Below are positions 45,935 to 55,364 of a DNA stretch of 64,000 bases, in pieces (within the stretch, counting starts at the first letter, position 1; each line of letters begins with the position of its first letter). A program made the position numbers and the translations under genes. Under the pieces are notes generated by a model that worked only from the letters and a program-made list of their open reading frames with translations, searched no databases and had not been told where the DNA came from. Source of the DNA: Gammaproteobacteria bacterium MOLA455 (GTDB lineage Bacteria; Pseudomonadota; Gammaproteobacteria; Pseudomonadales; Porticoccaceae); the NCBI GenBank assembly GCA_000511875.1, contig AZIN01000001.1, positions 186,001 to 250,000 of the forward strand. Direction: 5' to 3'.

Positions 45935-48172
45935 CTATTTCTCGACTTTCTCAGCGTTTACCAACATGTGCTTGCCGGCAGGCTCTGTCTGCAGGCGAAT
46001 TTGATCCGCTAGAATATGGCCAGCTTCTTGAAGTATAGGATCAGTTTCCGCTATATCTTCCTCTTCTTTATCATCCTCAGCCGTGGCTGTCTCCCCATCA
46101 GCTAGGGAGTCATTCTCGGAGTCGATGAGAGATTCAGTGGTTGGCGGCTTATCGATAATGCTTTCAATCTTGTCCTCCGCGTTGGTTTTGTCATCGCCTT
46201 CAGACAAACTCTCGTCATCCTCCTCCTCGGTTACTTTGTTGTCACTTTTCCACGCTTTTTGATCAGCATAGAGCTCAAGACCTTTTGACTTGCGGCGTTT
46301 ATTCTCAAGCAAAAATCGCTGCTTATCCCAGTCGCGGCTGCGCGCTCGGCGCTGTTCAATATTTAGGGAAACGGCCTTTTCAGCGTCCCAGCTATTGCTC
46401 AGCTCTAATGTGCTAACCAGGTGCACAAAATCAGGGTCACTGGTGATACGTCGCTCATGCTCTGCTGTAAGAGCAGCAAGGTATTGCTTTACACCGGGCA
46501 TGGGCTTAAACGGTACGCTGTGGATATTGTCCCAGGGTAGGGCATTGTCTTGCTGGCTTTCACCTACTTCAGCTTTGTCATAAAGAGAGGGGAGTTTAAT
46601 ATCCGGTACCACGCCTCGATGTTGAGTACTGTCACCGGAGACACGATAAAATTTTGATACGGTGAGCTTCAACTGACCGCTGCTGAGACCGGTCACATCT
46701 TGCACTGTGCCTTTGCCAAAGCTCTGACTGCCAACCACTACAGCGCGCCCATAGTCCTGCAGCGCACCGGCAAAAATCTCTGAGGCCGAAGCGCTGAGAC
46801 GGTTGATCAAAACCAGTAGCGGGCCAGTGTAAGCGGCACGCATCATTGCGCGCTGATCTCTAGACACCTGTTGGTAGGCATTGCGGATCTGCACCACAGG
46901 GCCCGTATTTATAAACAAATCGGTGAGCATAGTGGCTTCGTGGAGGGAGCCGCCGCCGTTATTGCGCAGGTCTAAAACAATACCGTCAACGTTTTCTTCA
47001 CGGAGTTCGCCAAGTAATTTATACACATCTCTTGTCGTGCTTTTATACTCCGGATCGCGTTTGCGATAGGCATCAAAGTCCATATAAAAGGCGGGGATAT
47101 CGATTACCCCGAGCTTTAAGTCGACACCGTTTTGATTGATATTGATAATTTTGCTCTGGGCGGACTTTTCTTCCAGCTTGACCTTGTCCCGAACAATGGC
47201 AATGATCTTAGTGCTGTCGGCAGAGTCGCTGCCGCCTTCGATCAATTCTAGTCTGACGACTGTGTCCTTGGCACCGCGAATGAGACGCACCACATCGTCA
47301 ATACGCCAGCCAATGACGTCCACAAGTTCTTCGTCGCCCTGGGCCACGGCAATGATTTTGTCAGAGGCTTTTAAAATGCCCTGCATATCAGCTGGTCCAC
47401 CGGGAATAACCCGCGCAACCTTGGTGTACTCATCTACAGTGCGCAGCTCGGCGCCAATACCTTCCAGAGACAGCGACATATTGATCTGAAAGTTTTCCGT
47501 GGTGCGAGGGGAAAAATAAGATGTGTGCGGGTCATAGAGGGAGGCCAGGGCGTTAACATAGAGCTGAAAGACATCTTGGCTATCGCGCTGTTCCATCTGA
47601 GTTATCTGATTGGTGAAGCGCTTTATCAGTAGCTCGCGGGCTTTAACGGGTTCCTTGTCATTGAGTAGCAGGCGGATCATTGAATCTTTGATTCGCTTGC
47701 GCCAGTAATCACGTTGCTCTGAGGCGCTCGGAAGCCATTGGCGCTCTTCACCGTCGAGAACGATGGTCTCGTCAATGCTGTAGTCAAACTCATAGTCACT
47801 CTCTAACAGCTCGATATTGGCCTTTAGCTGCTCAAGTAGACGATCGCGGAGACGATTGAACATGATAAAGCCCGGCGTAACATCTCCACGGCGGGCCAAA
47901 TCGTCTAGCTTGGTAGACCACTGACTGAATTCTTCAATATCAGACTGCAGAAAGTAGCTCTTCATGGGGTCTAGCATCTCTAAATAGGTAGAGAGGTAGC
48001 GCTGGGAGAGTTCGTCGTTAATGTCCTGGCCACGGTAATGACGCGTGGCGAGGCGATCGAGAATTTCACGATAGAGTGCGGTCTGATCTGACTGCTTTTC
48101 GATTGGAGCAATAGCTGCAGCAGTCAGCGAAAATGAAACAGTGAGTACGAAGGCGAGAATAGCGCGCAACAT
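45935..48172 (-). CDS. prc: Tail-specific (C-terminal processing) protease
   Basis: Prc (745 residues) is a periplasmic serine protease that trims cell-wall enzymes and degrades tagged proteins. It has a signal peptide (LAFVLTVSFSLTAAA) and a PDZ domain at about residues 235-330. The S41 core follows, with VDGIVLDLRNNGGGSL, the catalytic Ser in NRLSASASEIFAGAL and the catalytic Lys in GSQSFGKGTVQ. An acidic stretch near residues 660-710 (EEDDESLSEGDDKT) is unusual. Length exceeds 650-680 residues of common Prc mainly through it. Confidence 0.94.
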   Translation of the reverse strand: MLRAILAFVLTVSFSLTAAAIAPIEKQSDQTALYREILDRLATRHYRGQDINDELSQRYLSTYLEMLDPMKSYFLQSDIEEFSQWSTKLDDLARRGDVTPGFIMFNRLRDRLLEQLKANIELLESDYEFDYSIDETIVLDGEERQWLPSASEQRDYWRKRIKDSMIRLLLNDKEPVKARELLIKRFTNQITQMEQRDSQDVFQLYVNALASLYDPHTSYFSPRTTENFQINMSLSLEGIGAELRTVDEYTKVARVIPGGPADMQGILKASDKIIAVAQGDEELVDVIGWRIDDVVRLIRGAKDTVVRLELIEGGSDSADSTKIIAIVRDKVKLEEKSAQSKIININQNGVDLKLGVIDIPAFYMDFDAYRKRDPEYKSTTRDVYKLLGELREENVDGIVLDLRNNGGGSLHEATMLTDLFINTGPVVQIRNAYQQVSRDQRAMMRAAYTGPLLVLINRLSASASEIFAGALQDYGRAVVVGSQSFGKGTVQDVTGLSSGQLKLTVSKFYRVSGDSTQHRGVVPDIKLPSLYDKAEVGESQQDNALPWDNIHSVPFKPMPGVKQYLAALTAEHERRITSDPDFVHLVSTLELSNSWDAEKAVSLNIEQRRARSRDWDKQRFLLENKRRKSKGLELYADQKAWKSDNKVTEEEDDESLSEGDDKTNAEDKIESIIDKPPTTESLIDSENDSLADGETATAEDDKEEEDIAETDPILQEAGHILADQIRLQTEPAGKHMLVNAEKVEK

Positions 48173-48400
48173 AGTGGTTGTCCTTATCAGTGTGAAGCTA
48201 GTTTAGCAGAAGTCGATTTAACTACTATAGACATCTTGTTTGTTAATTCGGTCATTAAGGTTGGTATTATCTGTAGCTGCAGGGAGGGTTCCACCTTCCT
48301 TTCCGTTATGTCCTCTAATCTCAATTAGTGGACTTTAGTGGACAGGGCCAAGAGAGGCTGATAAAGTCTGACGCAAGCTTAAACCTGAGAAACCACATCA

Positions 48401-49678
48401 ATGTCCAAAGCCTTTAATGCCTGCCCACTGTTCGATGCGCACAAGTCTTTTGTACGTTTACCGATGGCCATTAGGATGCTCGATAGTTACCCAGACTCAA
48501 AATCGTTTCTCGATGAGATATGTAAATCAATTCCCGACGCTCGCGAAGACTTTCTTTACACACAATCCTTTTTGAAAAGTTACAGCCGTAAAAGCGAAGC
48601 AACGTTTCGCGGTTACCGCAATGAGGTTGAACGATTATTGCTCTGGGCCTGGACCATAGCAGGCAAAAGCGTTATCCAGCTCAAACGTCCAGATTTAGAG
48701 ACCTATTTCGATTTTGTTCACAATCCACCAGCAGCTTGGGTTGGGGATTCTGTGCAGGATCGCTTCAAAATAATCGGTGGAGAGTGCCGTCAAAATAAAA
48801 ACTGGCGGCCATTTGCCGGGAAATTGGCCAAAGAAGACCGCAAGCAGGCAATGGTGGAGGGTGCTGATATCAAGGTGTCAAAAGATGGGCATACCCTGAG
48901 TCATGAGGCGATGAAAATCTGCTACTCAGCGGTATCCGCCTATTACGACTATCTCACCGATGAGGGCTATGCCTTTGGCAATCCTATTCCAGCGATTCGC
49001 AAACAGTCGCCCTACCTTATTAAAGGTGCCACCCAGAAAAGTATTAAACGGCTGTCGGACCTGCAGTGGGACTTCGTGCTGGAATGTGCTGAGACCGTGG
49101 CTGACAAAGATCCGCTGCACGAGCGCACATTGTTCGTTATAGCTACCCTTAAAACCTTGTATCTAAGGGTCTCTGAGCTATCTGATCGAGCTAATTGGCA
49201 GCCGCTGTGGAAGCATTATTGGCAGGACAGTGACGGCAATAACTGGCTCAAAGTGCTGGGTAAAGGCAACAAGCTGCGAGATGTTTCAGTGCCGAGTGCC
49301 CTTTTTCCTTATATTGAGCGCTATCAGCGTTATCGATCATCACTGAATTCATCCTTTGGCGTAAACTCCGCTTTGGTGGCAAAAAACCGTGGTTCAGGCG
49401 GCATGACGTCGAGGCAGCTGCGGCGTATTGTTCAGGACGGTTTCGATCTGGCTTACGACAAAATGATCGCTGAGGGCTTTGGCGGTGAAGCCAAGGCGCT
49501 GCGAGAAGCCACAACTCACTGGCTGCGACATACGGGCGCGTCCCAAGATATCGCCACTAGGCCTTTGAAACATATGTCGGACGATCTTGGTCACGCCAGT
49601 ATGGGGACCACTGATCAGATCTATATCCAGTCGGACATGAAAGAGCGCGCGAAATCGGGCAAAGGGCGTGACGTTTAA
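48401..49678 (+). CDS. Solitary tyrosine recombinase
   Basis: A 425-residue phage-integrase-family recombinase. The SAM-like core-binding domain is at about residues 55-195. The catalytic set is complete: Arg256, Lys288, His373, Arg376 (HWLRHTG), His398 (LGHASMGTT) and Tyr408. No phage, cassette or plasmid gene lies next to it. It stands between prc and a polyamine-type cluster. It resembles chromosomal recombinases with long N-termini found in marine gammaproteobacteria; its substrate is unknown. Confidence 0.85.
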   Translation: MSKAFNACPLFDAHKSFVRLPMAIRMLDSYPDSKSFLDEICKSIPDAREDFLYTQSFLKSYSRKSEATFRGYRNEVERLLLWAWTIAGKSVIQLKRPDLETYFDFVHNPPAAWVGDSVQDRFKIIGGECRQNKNWRPFAGKLAKEDRKQAMVEGADIKVSKDGHTLSHEAMKICYSAVSAYYDYLTDEGYAFGNPIPAIRKQSPYLIKGATQKSIKRLSDLQWDFVLECAETVADKDPLHERTLFVIATLKTLYLRVSELSDRANWQPLWKHYWQDSDGNNWLKVLGKGNKLRDVSVPSALFPYIERYQRYRSSLNSSFGVNSALVAKNRGSGGMTSRQLRRIVQDGFDLAYDKMIAEGFGGEAKALREATTHWLRHTGASQDIATRPLKHMSDDLGHASMGTTDQIYIQSDMKERAKSGKGRDV

Positions 49679-49791
49679 CAAGCAACTATAAAAGCAATAA
49701 ATATCAATACTCTACGCGTATATTTAAACCTTAATTGTCAGCATGGAACATCCGCTATTAGGCTGGGTGCGCCCTACCGGAGAACCTATCA

Positions 49792-50532
49792 GTGATACTC
49801 AAAATTGGCATTCTACAAGCGGATGACGTCGCTCTTGAGCTGGCCGCAGAGTTTGGTCAGTACCCGCAGATGGTCGAAGACCTTGTGGTTGCCGCGAATC
49901 TTGCCCGTGGTGTTAACGCAAAATCCCTGGAATTCATCAGCTACGCCGTAAATCGACAACAATATCCCAGACATATAGATGATGTTGACGCCTACATCAT
50001 CACCGGCAGTAAAAGCAGCGTCTATGATCAGGAGCCTTGGATTAGGCAGCTTCACCGTTTTATTGAGACCCTGCATGATAAAAGAAAGAAGACCATAGGC
50101 ATCTGTTTTGGCCATCAAATCATTGCTTCTGCGCTTGGCGGCAAGGTGCAAAAAGCCACTGTAGGCTGGGGTCTAGGGGTCAAGCCGACCGCTCTTACTC
50201 AAGCAGCTGCTGATGCCGGTCTAAAAGTGAGCGGGGGCGCTTCGAGTATCAACCTACTTTATAGTCATCAAGATCAAATAACCGTGCCGGCACCCGGCAG
50301 TACCCTGCTCGCCTCAACCGATATCTGCCCGGTGGCGATGGTCGCAATTGGTCGGCATATGCTCAGCTTTCAGGGCCACCCTGAGTTCTCTCATGCCTAC
50401 GCTCAGGCACTTTATAATTTGCGCGAAAAGAACTATGCCCCGGCTACATACCAAAACGCCATGATCTCGCTGCAAGAGCAAGAGCATGGCGCGTTAGTGG
50501 CAAGCTGGATTATTGACTTTTTATCTAGCTAG
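49792..50532 (+). CDS. Class I glutamine amidotransferase
   Basis: A 246-residue glutaminase-like protein. The triad Cys105 (GICFGHQ), His196 and Glu198 (GHPEFS) is complete. It resembles the GMP-synthase-like free-standing amidotransferases more than PuuD-type gamma-glutamyl-GABA hydrolases. Its place beside the glutamine synthetase-like and amine oxidase genes suggests a role in gamma-glutamyl metabolism. The start is a GTG with GGAG 9 bases before it. It converges on the next gene with about 35 bp between. Confidence 0.85.
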   Translation: MILKIGILQADDVALELAAEFGQYPQMVEDLVVAANLARGVNAKSLEFISYAVNRQQYPRHIDDVDAYIITGSKSSVYDQEPWIRQLHRFIETLHDKRKKTIGICFGHQIIASALGGKVQKATVGWGLGVKPTALTQAAADAGLKVSGGASSINLLYSHQDQITVPAPGSTLLASTDICPVAMVAIGRHMLSFQGHPEFSHAYAQALYNLREKNYAPATYQNAMISLQEQEHGALVASWIIDFLSS

Positions 50533-50567
50533 CCCCGGCCTCTTAATGCCTGGCTGTTGACTGGTCA

Positions 50568-51911
50568 CTACACTGTCAGCAGCAAGAACTCTCGCTCCCA
50601 GGAAGATATTACCCGATTAAATTCCTCGAACTCAACCAGCTTAATAGAGGTATAGAGCTGGATAAACTCGCTGCCAAAGATCTCGACAATATCGCTGTCT
50701 TCCTTGAGTCCGCGCAGCGCTTCTTCAAGAGTTCGCGGCATCTGCATCTCTTCGTTATAGGCATTGCCGTGAAAGGGTTCGGAAGCCTTGATGCCCTTCT
50801 TGAGACCGAGATAGCCACAGGCCAGAGACGCCGCAATAGACAGATAAGGGTTAACGTCAGCGCCTGGAAAGCGGTTCTCAATACGGTAATCCTTAGGTGC
50901 CGCGTCAGGCACGCGCAAGCCTGTTGTACGGTTATCAAAGCCCCAGTGCAGATTGATTGGCGCGGCAACCTCCCGGGTAAAGCGGCGGTAGGAATTAACG
51001 TTGGGCGCAAAAAAGCTCATTACAAAGGGTGTGTAGGTCTGCAGCCCGCCCAAATAGTGATAAAAGGCTTCGCTGTACTCGCCATCTGGCGTAGCAAAGA
51101 TATTGGAGCCATCTTTTAGTGACAGCACGCTCTGATGTATATGCTTGGCGGAACCGGGCTCCGAAGCCATTGGCTTGGCCATAAAAGTGGCGTAGATATT
51201 GTGCTTTAGCGCAGCCTCGCGAGCCAAGCGCTTAAAGGTAAACACTTGGTCTGCAAGATCCAGCGCATCGCCGTGGATAAAGTTAACCTCTAGCTGCGCA
51301 GCACCGGACTCGTGAATCAGCGTATCCAGATCAAGACCCATGGCGTCGCTATAGCTGTACATGGTCTCGACAAAATCCTCGAACTCGTTGGCCGCATCAA
51401 TGCTGTATGACTGGCGCGCCGTTTCATAGCGCCCAGAGCGTCCGATGGGCGGCTTCAGGGCGGAATCTGGGTCAACGTTTTTCTCAATCAGGTAAAACTC
51501 AACCTCTGGAGCTATAACAGGCTTCAAGCCCTCGGCTTCGTATAGCGCCAGAATACGCTTGAGAACATTGCGCGATGAGAACGGATGGGGCTTGCCGTCC
51601 TTGGTAAAGCAGTCGTGAATAATCTGCACCGTAGGCTCATTGGCCCAAGGCACGCTGCGCATTGTCGAGGGATCCGGCTCGAGTAGCATATCGCCATCAA
51701 CTGTACCCAGTAGCTCCCAGAAGTCATCCGAATACTCACCGGTGACCGTCTGCGCCAAAATCCCCTCAGGTAGGCGACTATCCTCCTTAACAAACTTGTT
51801 GGCCGGAATAAATTTACCTCGAGCGTTACCGGTAATGTCTGGTACCAAGCATTCCACTTCGGTGATCTTATTTTGTTTAAGCCACTCTTCCACTGATTGT
51901 TCCGACTGCAT
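50568..51911 (-). CDS. Glutamine synthetase-like gamma-glutamyl ligase (PuuA type)
   Basis: A 447-residue protein of the glutamine synthetase fold. The PDITGNARGKFIPANKF N-terminus, VIAPEVEFYL (metal Glu), HESGAAQLEVNF and NSYRRF segments match gamma-glutamylpolyamine synthetases such as E. coli PuuA. It would join glutamate to putrescine or a similar amine. AGGTG lies just before the ATG at 51911; a GTG five codons upstream is less likely. It shares a divergent promoter region with the oxidase. Confidence 0.88.
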   Translation of the reverse strand: MQSEQSVEEWLKQNKITEVECLVPDITGNARGKFIPANKFVKEDSRLPEGILAQTVTGEYSDDFWELLGTVDGDMLLEPDPSTMRSVPWANEPTVQIIHDCFTKDGKPHPFSSRNVLKRILALYEAEGLKPVIAPEVEFYLIEKNVDPDSALKPPIGRSGRYETARQSYSIDAANEFEDFVETMYSYSDAMGLDLDTLIHESGAAQLEVNFIHGDALDLADQVFTFKRLAREAALKHNIYATFMAKPMASEPGSAKHIHQSVLSLKDGSNIFATPDGEYSEAFYHYLGGLQTYTPFVMSFFAPNVNSYRRFTREVAAPINLHWGFDNRTTGLRVPDAAPKDYRIENRFPGADVNPYLSIAASLACGYLGLKKGIKASEPFHGNAYNEEMQMPRTLEEALRGLKEDSDIVEIFGSEFIQLYTSIKLVEFEEFNRVISSWEREFLLLTV

Positions 51912-51960
51912 AAAGCACCTATCCACAGGTTGTATATAAGTATTAGATTTAACGCTTATT

Positions 51961-51998
51961 TCGAATAATTATTCAATTAATGTTGAATTATTATTCGA
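51961..51998. promoter_or_regulatory. Long palindromic operator between puuA-like and puuB-like genes
   Basis: TCGAATAATTATTCAA (51961-51976) and TTGAATTATTATTCGA (51983-51998) are inverted with 15 of 16 bases paired around TTAATG. Length and symmetry fit a regulator dimer. It lies 50 bp from one start codon and 46 bp from the other. The TetR protein encoded at 53318 is the obvious candidate to bind it. Confidence 0.75.
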
Positions 51999-52043
51999 AA
52001 AGATGCTAATGTCAATTCTTAATCAGTCTGAGCTCTAGTCTCC

Positions 52044-53315
52044 ATGCACGAAGTAAACTCTTACTATGCCCACAGCGCCGGCCCGCAAACGGCCTTTGCG
52101 CCACTTTTAGGCGATCAGCGCGCTGATGTCTGTATCGTCGGTGCTGGCTATACAGGCCTCTCTTCGGCGTTACATCTGGCTGAGCGGGGTTATTCTGTGA
52201 TCGTTCTCGAAGCCAAAAGCGTCGGTTTTGGTGCCTCTGGACGCAATGGTGGGCACGTCGGTATTGGCCAGCGCCAAGACCAGTACTACCTTGAAAAGCA
52301 GTTTGGCAGCGAGGTGGCCCGAGGCCTCTGGGATATGGGTTTAGAGGCTGTGCATACAGTCGAGCAGCTTATTCAAAAGCATGCTATCCGCTGTGATCTA
52401 AAGCGGGGTATTTTACATTTGGCGCACCGCAGCAAGTATTGCCGAGAGCTTCAAGGCGAGGTTGATCACCTTCGTGATCATTATCAGTTTGAGCAAATGG
52501 AGTATGTAGATGCAGGTGCCCTGCCCAACTTTCTCGATAGCCAAGGCTATTATGGCGCCCAGTGGGACAAGGCATCGCTGCACCTGCATCCGCTCAAATA
52601 TGCTCAGGGCCTAGCCAAAGCTGCAGCAGAGGCAGGTGTGACCATCTGTGAGCAATCAAAGGTACTTAGTTATACCGAGGGTGACTCTATTGTTGTGCGT
52701 ACAGCCAATGGTTCAGTAACTGCTGGTGAATTAGTGCTCGCCTGCAATGGCTATATCGACAAGCTTGAGCCGCGCATCAACGGCTATATCATGCCGATCA
52801 ATAACTTTATGTTGGCTACAGAGCCCCTTTCTAATGACTTGGCTCATTCTGTTAGTGTTCAGGACACGGCCATGCAAGACACCCGTTTTGTGATTAACTA
52901 TTGGAAGCTCTCCGCCGACAATCGGCTTATATTTGGCGGTGGCGAGAACTATCGTCGTGGCTTTCCCCGCGATATAAAGGCCTTTGTGCGCAGATATATG
53001 CTGCAGATTTATCCCCAGCTAGAGAGCACCGCAATCGATTATGGCTGGGGCGGAACATTGGCGATCACTCTTAACCGAATGCCACACTTTGGCCGTATTG
53101 GCGGCAATATATGGCACCTCCAGGGCTACTCAGGCCATGGGGTACCCACAGCTACTTTTGCCGGCAAACTCATTGCAGAGGCGATTAGCGGCAAACTTGA
53201 GCGCTTTGATTTACTCTCCAGTCTACCTACCCGGAAGTTTCCCGGTGGCACCCTCCTGCGGTGGCCCGGCATGGTCGCCGGGATGCTCTACTTCGCTCTT
53301 CGCGACAGGATTTAA
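52044..53315 (+). CDS. FAD-dependent amine oxidase (PuuB type)
   Basis: A 423-residue flavoprotein of the DAO family. The dinucleotide-binding VCIVGAGYTGLSSALHLAERG is at about residues 29-50, followed by GFGASGRNGGHVGIGQ and a C-terminal LQGYSGHGVPTATFAGKL. E. coli PuuB oxidises gamma-glutamylputrescine with oxygen. The paired ligase supports the same step here, with the exact amine unproven. Two bases separate it from the TetR gene. Confidence 0.88.
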   Translation: MHEVNSYYAHSAGPQTAFAPLLGDQRADVCIVGAGYTGLSSALHLAERGYSVIVLEAKSVGFGASGRNGGHVGIGQRQDQYYLEKQFGSEVARGLWDMGLEAVHTVEQLIQKHAIRCDLKRGILHLAHRSKYCRELQGEVDHLRDHYQFEQMEYVDAGALPNFLDSQGYYGAQWDKASLHLHPLKYAQGLAKAAAEAGVTICEQSKVLSYTEGDSIVVRTANGSVTAGELVLACNGYIDKLEPRINGYIMPINNFMLATEPLSNDLAHSVSVQDTAMQDTRFVINYWKLSADNRLIFGGGENYRRGFPRDIKAFVRRYMLQIYPQLESTAIDYGWGGTLAITLNRMPHFGRIGGNIWHLQGYSGHGVPTATFAGKLIAEAISGKLERFDLLSSLPTRKFPGGTLLRWPGMVAGMLYFALRDRI

Positions 53316-53317
53316 CT

Positions 53318-53947
53318 ATGACTACTGTTCGACCACTGACGCCACGCAACGCTCCGGTCCAGAAGCGCGCCCTGGAGCGTCGCGCGAAAATACTCGAGGT
53401 TACCGCGGTACTGCTTGAGGAGGTGGGTCAGGATGATTTGACCACGATCTTGGTCGCCAAGCGCGCCGAAATGTCTGTAGGCACTCTGTATCACTACTTT
53501 CCCAACAAATACGCCATTCTCTATGCCCTGGCGGAGCAATGGCTGGGTGAGATCGATACTGTATTGCAGGAGTTAGAGGCCGAGCGCCTTGAAACCATGA
53601 GTCTGAAGAAGTTTGTCGATAAGGCCGTGGAGCGAATGTTGCAGGCTTACACCAATCAGCGTGGTTTGCTGCCCCTGGTGCAGGCAATGTTTGGTGTGCC
53701 CGAGCTAAAGGATTTGGATACAGCCCACGATGAGCTGATTATTACCGCTATGGCGCGCATGTTTGCCCGATTAGAAGTGGCTGAACGCCCCGCCGAACTA
53801 TCACGCCTCGGCCGTGGGTTTCTCGAAATTAACCACGCACTACTGCTAGTGGTGGTTAATCAGAGTAAAGCGGACAGTTTAAAAACCTTAAACGACTTAA
53901 AATATGTCAGCCTATGTTTACTTGAGCGGGCAAAAAGTCAGTTTTAA
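53318..53947 (+). CDS. TetR-family regulator of the amine cluster
   Basis: A 209-residue TetR regulator with the DNA-binding domain at about residues 22-68 (DLTTILVAKRAEMSVGTLYHYFPNKYAIL). I chose the ATG two bases after the oxidase stop; the frame opens earlier but inside the oxidase gene. It probably represses the divergent promoters that share the palindrome at 51961. E. coli uses the unrelated XRE-cupin PuuR for this job. Confidence 0.87.
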   Translation: MTTVRPLTPRNAPVQKRALERRAKILEVTAVLLEEVGQDDLTTILVAKRAEMSVGTLYHYFPNKYAILYALAEQWLGEIDTVLQELEAERLETMSLKKFVDKAVERMLQAYTNQRGLLPLVQAMFGVPELKDLDTAHDELIITAMARMFARLEVAERPAELSRLGRGFLEINHALLLVVVNQSKADSLKTLNDLKYVSLCLLERAKSQF

Positions 53948-54005
53948 TGTATGCCTAATAGCATTAACTAAACGCCCTAAAATATTGTTATTGTTGATAT
54001 TTTTC

Positions 54006-55364
54006 TTAGCGCGCCTTCTCTCTCATAGTGACAAACTCTTCAGCAGCCGAGGGGTGAATGCCCACGGTGGCGTCAAAGTGCGCCTTAGTAGCACCAGCCT
54101 TCAGGGCAATACCCATACCCTGAATAATTTCCGCCGCGTGCTCGCCCACCATATGACAGCCCACTACCCGGTCAGAGGCCCTATCTACCACCAGCTTCAT
54201 AGTAATGCGATCGCTGCCACCACCCAGCGTCTGCAGCATCGGTTTAAAGTCTGACACATAGACATCTATATCATCGTATTCAGCTCTGGCCTGCTCTTCC
54301 CCTAGCCCCACAGTGCCCAATTCAGGCTGACAGAACACCGCGGTGGGGATATCCCCGTAATCGATTCTTGCAGAGCCGTCTCCGTAGAGATGATCTACCA
54401 ATACCATGGCCTCTTGAATCGCCACTGGCGTCAGCTGAACGCGGTCAATCACATCACCTAGGGCATAAATACTCGGATCGCCAGTAGCAAAATTATCGTC
54501 TACCACGATTGAGCCATTTGGCCGCAATACAGTGTTGGTATGCTCCAGACCTAGCCCTGCAGTATTCGCCTGACGACCCGTAGCATAGAGCGCCAAGCCC
54601 GCCTCTAGGCTGCTGCCGTTATCCAGCACAACAGAGATACCAGCGTCAGTCTTAACAATTTCATTGATCTGAGTGCTTAGGTGCATATGTACACCTTTAG
54701 CCACCATACCGTCGGTCACCTTGTCACTCATTTCGCGATCAAAGGACTTCAGCAAATTGGGGCCGCGGTAAATCAGGTGGGTCTCGACACCCAGGCCATT
54801 TAAAATGCCGGCAAACTCCACGGCGATATAGCCCCCGCCTACAACCACTGCGGTTTTCGGCAGCTCATCGAGAAAGAACATCTCATTGGAGCTGATCGCC
54901 AAATCGCTGCCGGGGAATTCTGGGATATAGGGCCAGCCGCCGGTGGCGATCAGAATCACTTTAGCGCTGTAGTCTCTGCCATTTACTTCTACCTGGTGAG
55001 GCCCAGTAACTATGGCGCGACCATCAAAAAGATCGGCACCGCTGTTATTAATCATAGAGTTATAAATGCCGTTTAAGCGCTCGATCTCGGCGGTTTTATT
55101 ATCTCTCAAAACAGCCCAATCCAAGGTCGGTGGCTCGGCACTAGACCAGCCATAGCCCTTGCTGGCATGAAATGACTCGGGGAACTGTGAGGCATAGACA
55201 AACAGTTTCTTCGGTACACAGCCGACATTGACGCAGGTGCCACCCAGATAGCGCTCTTCCGCCACGGCAACTCTCTTTCCCTTAGATGCCGCCATACGGG
55301 CAGCGCGGACTCCGCCAGAGCCGGCGCCAATAACAAACAGGTCGTAATCAAATTCAGTGGTCAT
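54006..55364 (-). CDS. gor: Glutathione-disulfide reductase
   Basis: Gor (452 residues) keeps glutathione reduced with NADPH. The redox disulfide is Cys44-Cys49 in GGTCVNVGC, with FAD-binding VIGAGSGGVRAARMA at the N-terminus and NADP-binding VVGGGYIAVEFAGIL at about 175. The interface His-Pro is in VGIHPSAAEEFVTM near the C-terminus. It overlaps cysG by 4 bases (ATGA). Confidence 0.93.
   Translation of the reverse strand: MTTEFDYDLFVIGAGSGGVRAARMAASKGKRVAVAEERYLGGTCVNVGCVPKKLFVYASQFPESFHASKGYGWSSAEPPTLDWAVLRDNKTAEIERLNGIYNSMINNSGADLFDGRAIVTGPHQVEVNGRDYSAKVILIATGGWPYIPEFPGSDLAISSNEMFFLDELPKTAVVVGGGYIAVEFAGILNGLGVETHLIYRGPNLLKSFDREMSDKVTDGMVAKGVHMHLSTQINEIVKTDAGISVVLDNGSSLEAGLALYATGRQANTAGLGLEHTNTVLRPNGSIVVDDNFATGDPSIYALGDVIDRVQLTPVAIQEAMVLVDHLYGDGSARIDYGDIPTAVFCQPELGTVGLGEEQARAEYDDIDVYVSDFKPMLQTLGGGSDRITMKLVVDRASDRVVGCHMVGEHAAEIIQGMGIALKAGATKAHFDATVGIHPSAAEEFVTMREKAR

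Noticed and set aside
48401-49678. Prophage or integron at the tyrosine recombinase
   Set aside because: Flanking genes (prc, a glutamine amidotransferase) are ordinary, and there is no phage gene, gene cassette or attC-like repeat.
49792-50532. Calling the amidotransferase PuuD (gamma-glutamyl-GABA hydrolase)
   Set aside because: It has the Cys-His-Glu triad, but its sequence looks closer to GMP-synthase-like amidotransferases, so no symbol was given.
53318-53947. Calling the regulator of the amine cluster PuuR
   Set aside because: PuuR has an XRE helix-turn-helix and a cupin domain; this protein is a TetR.
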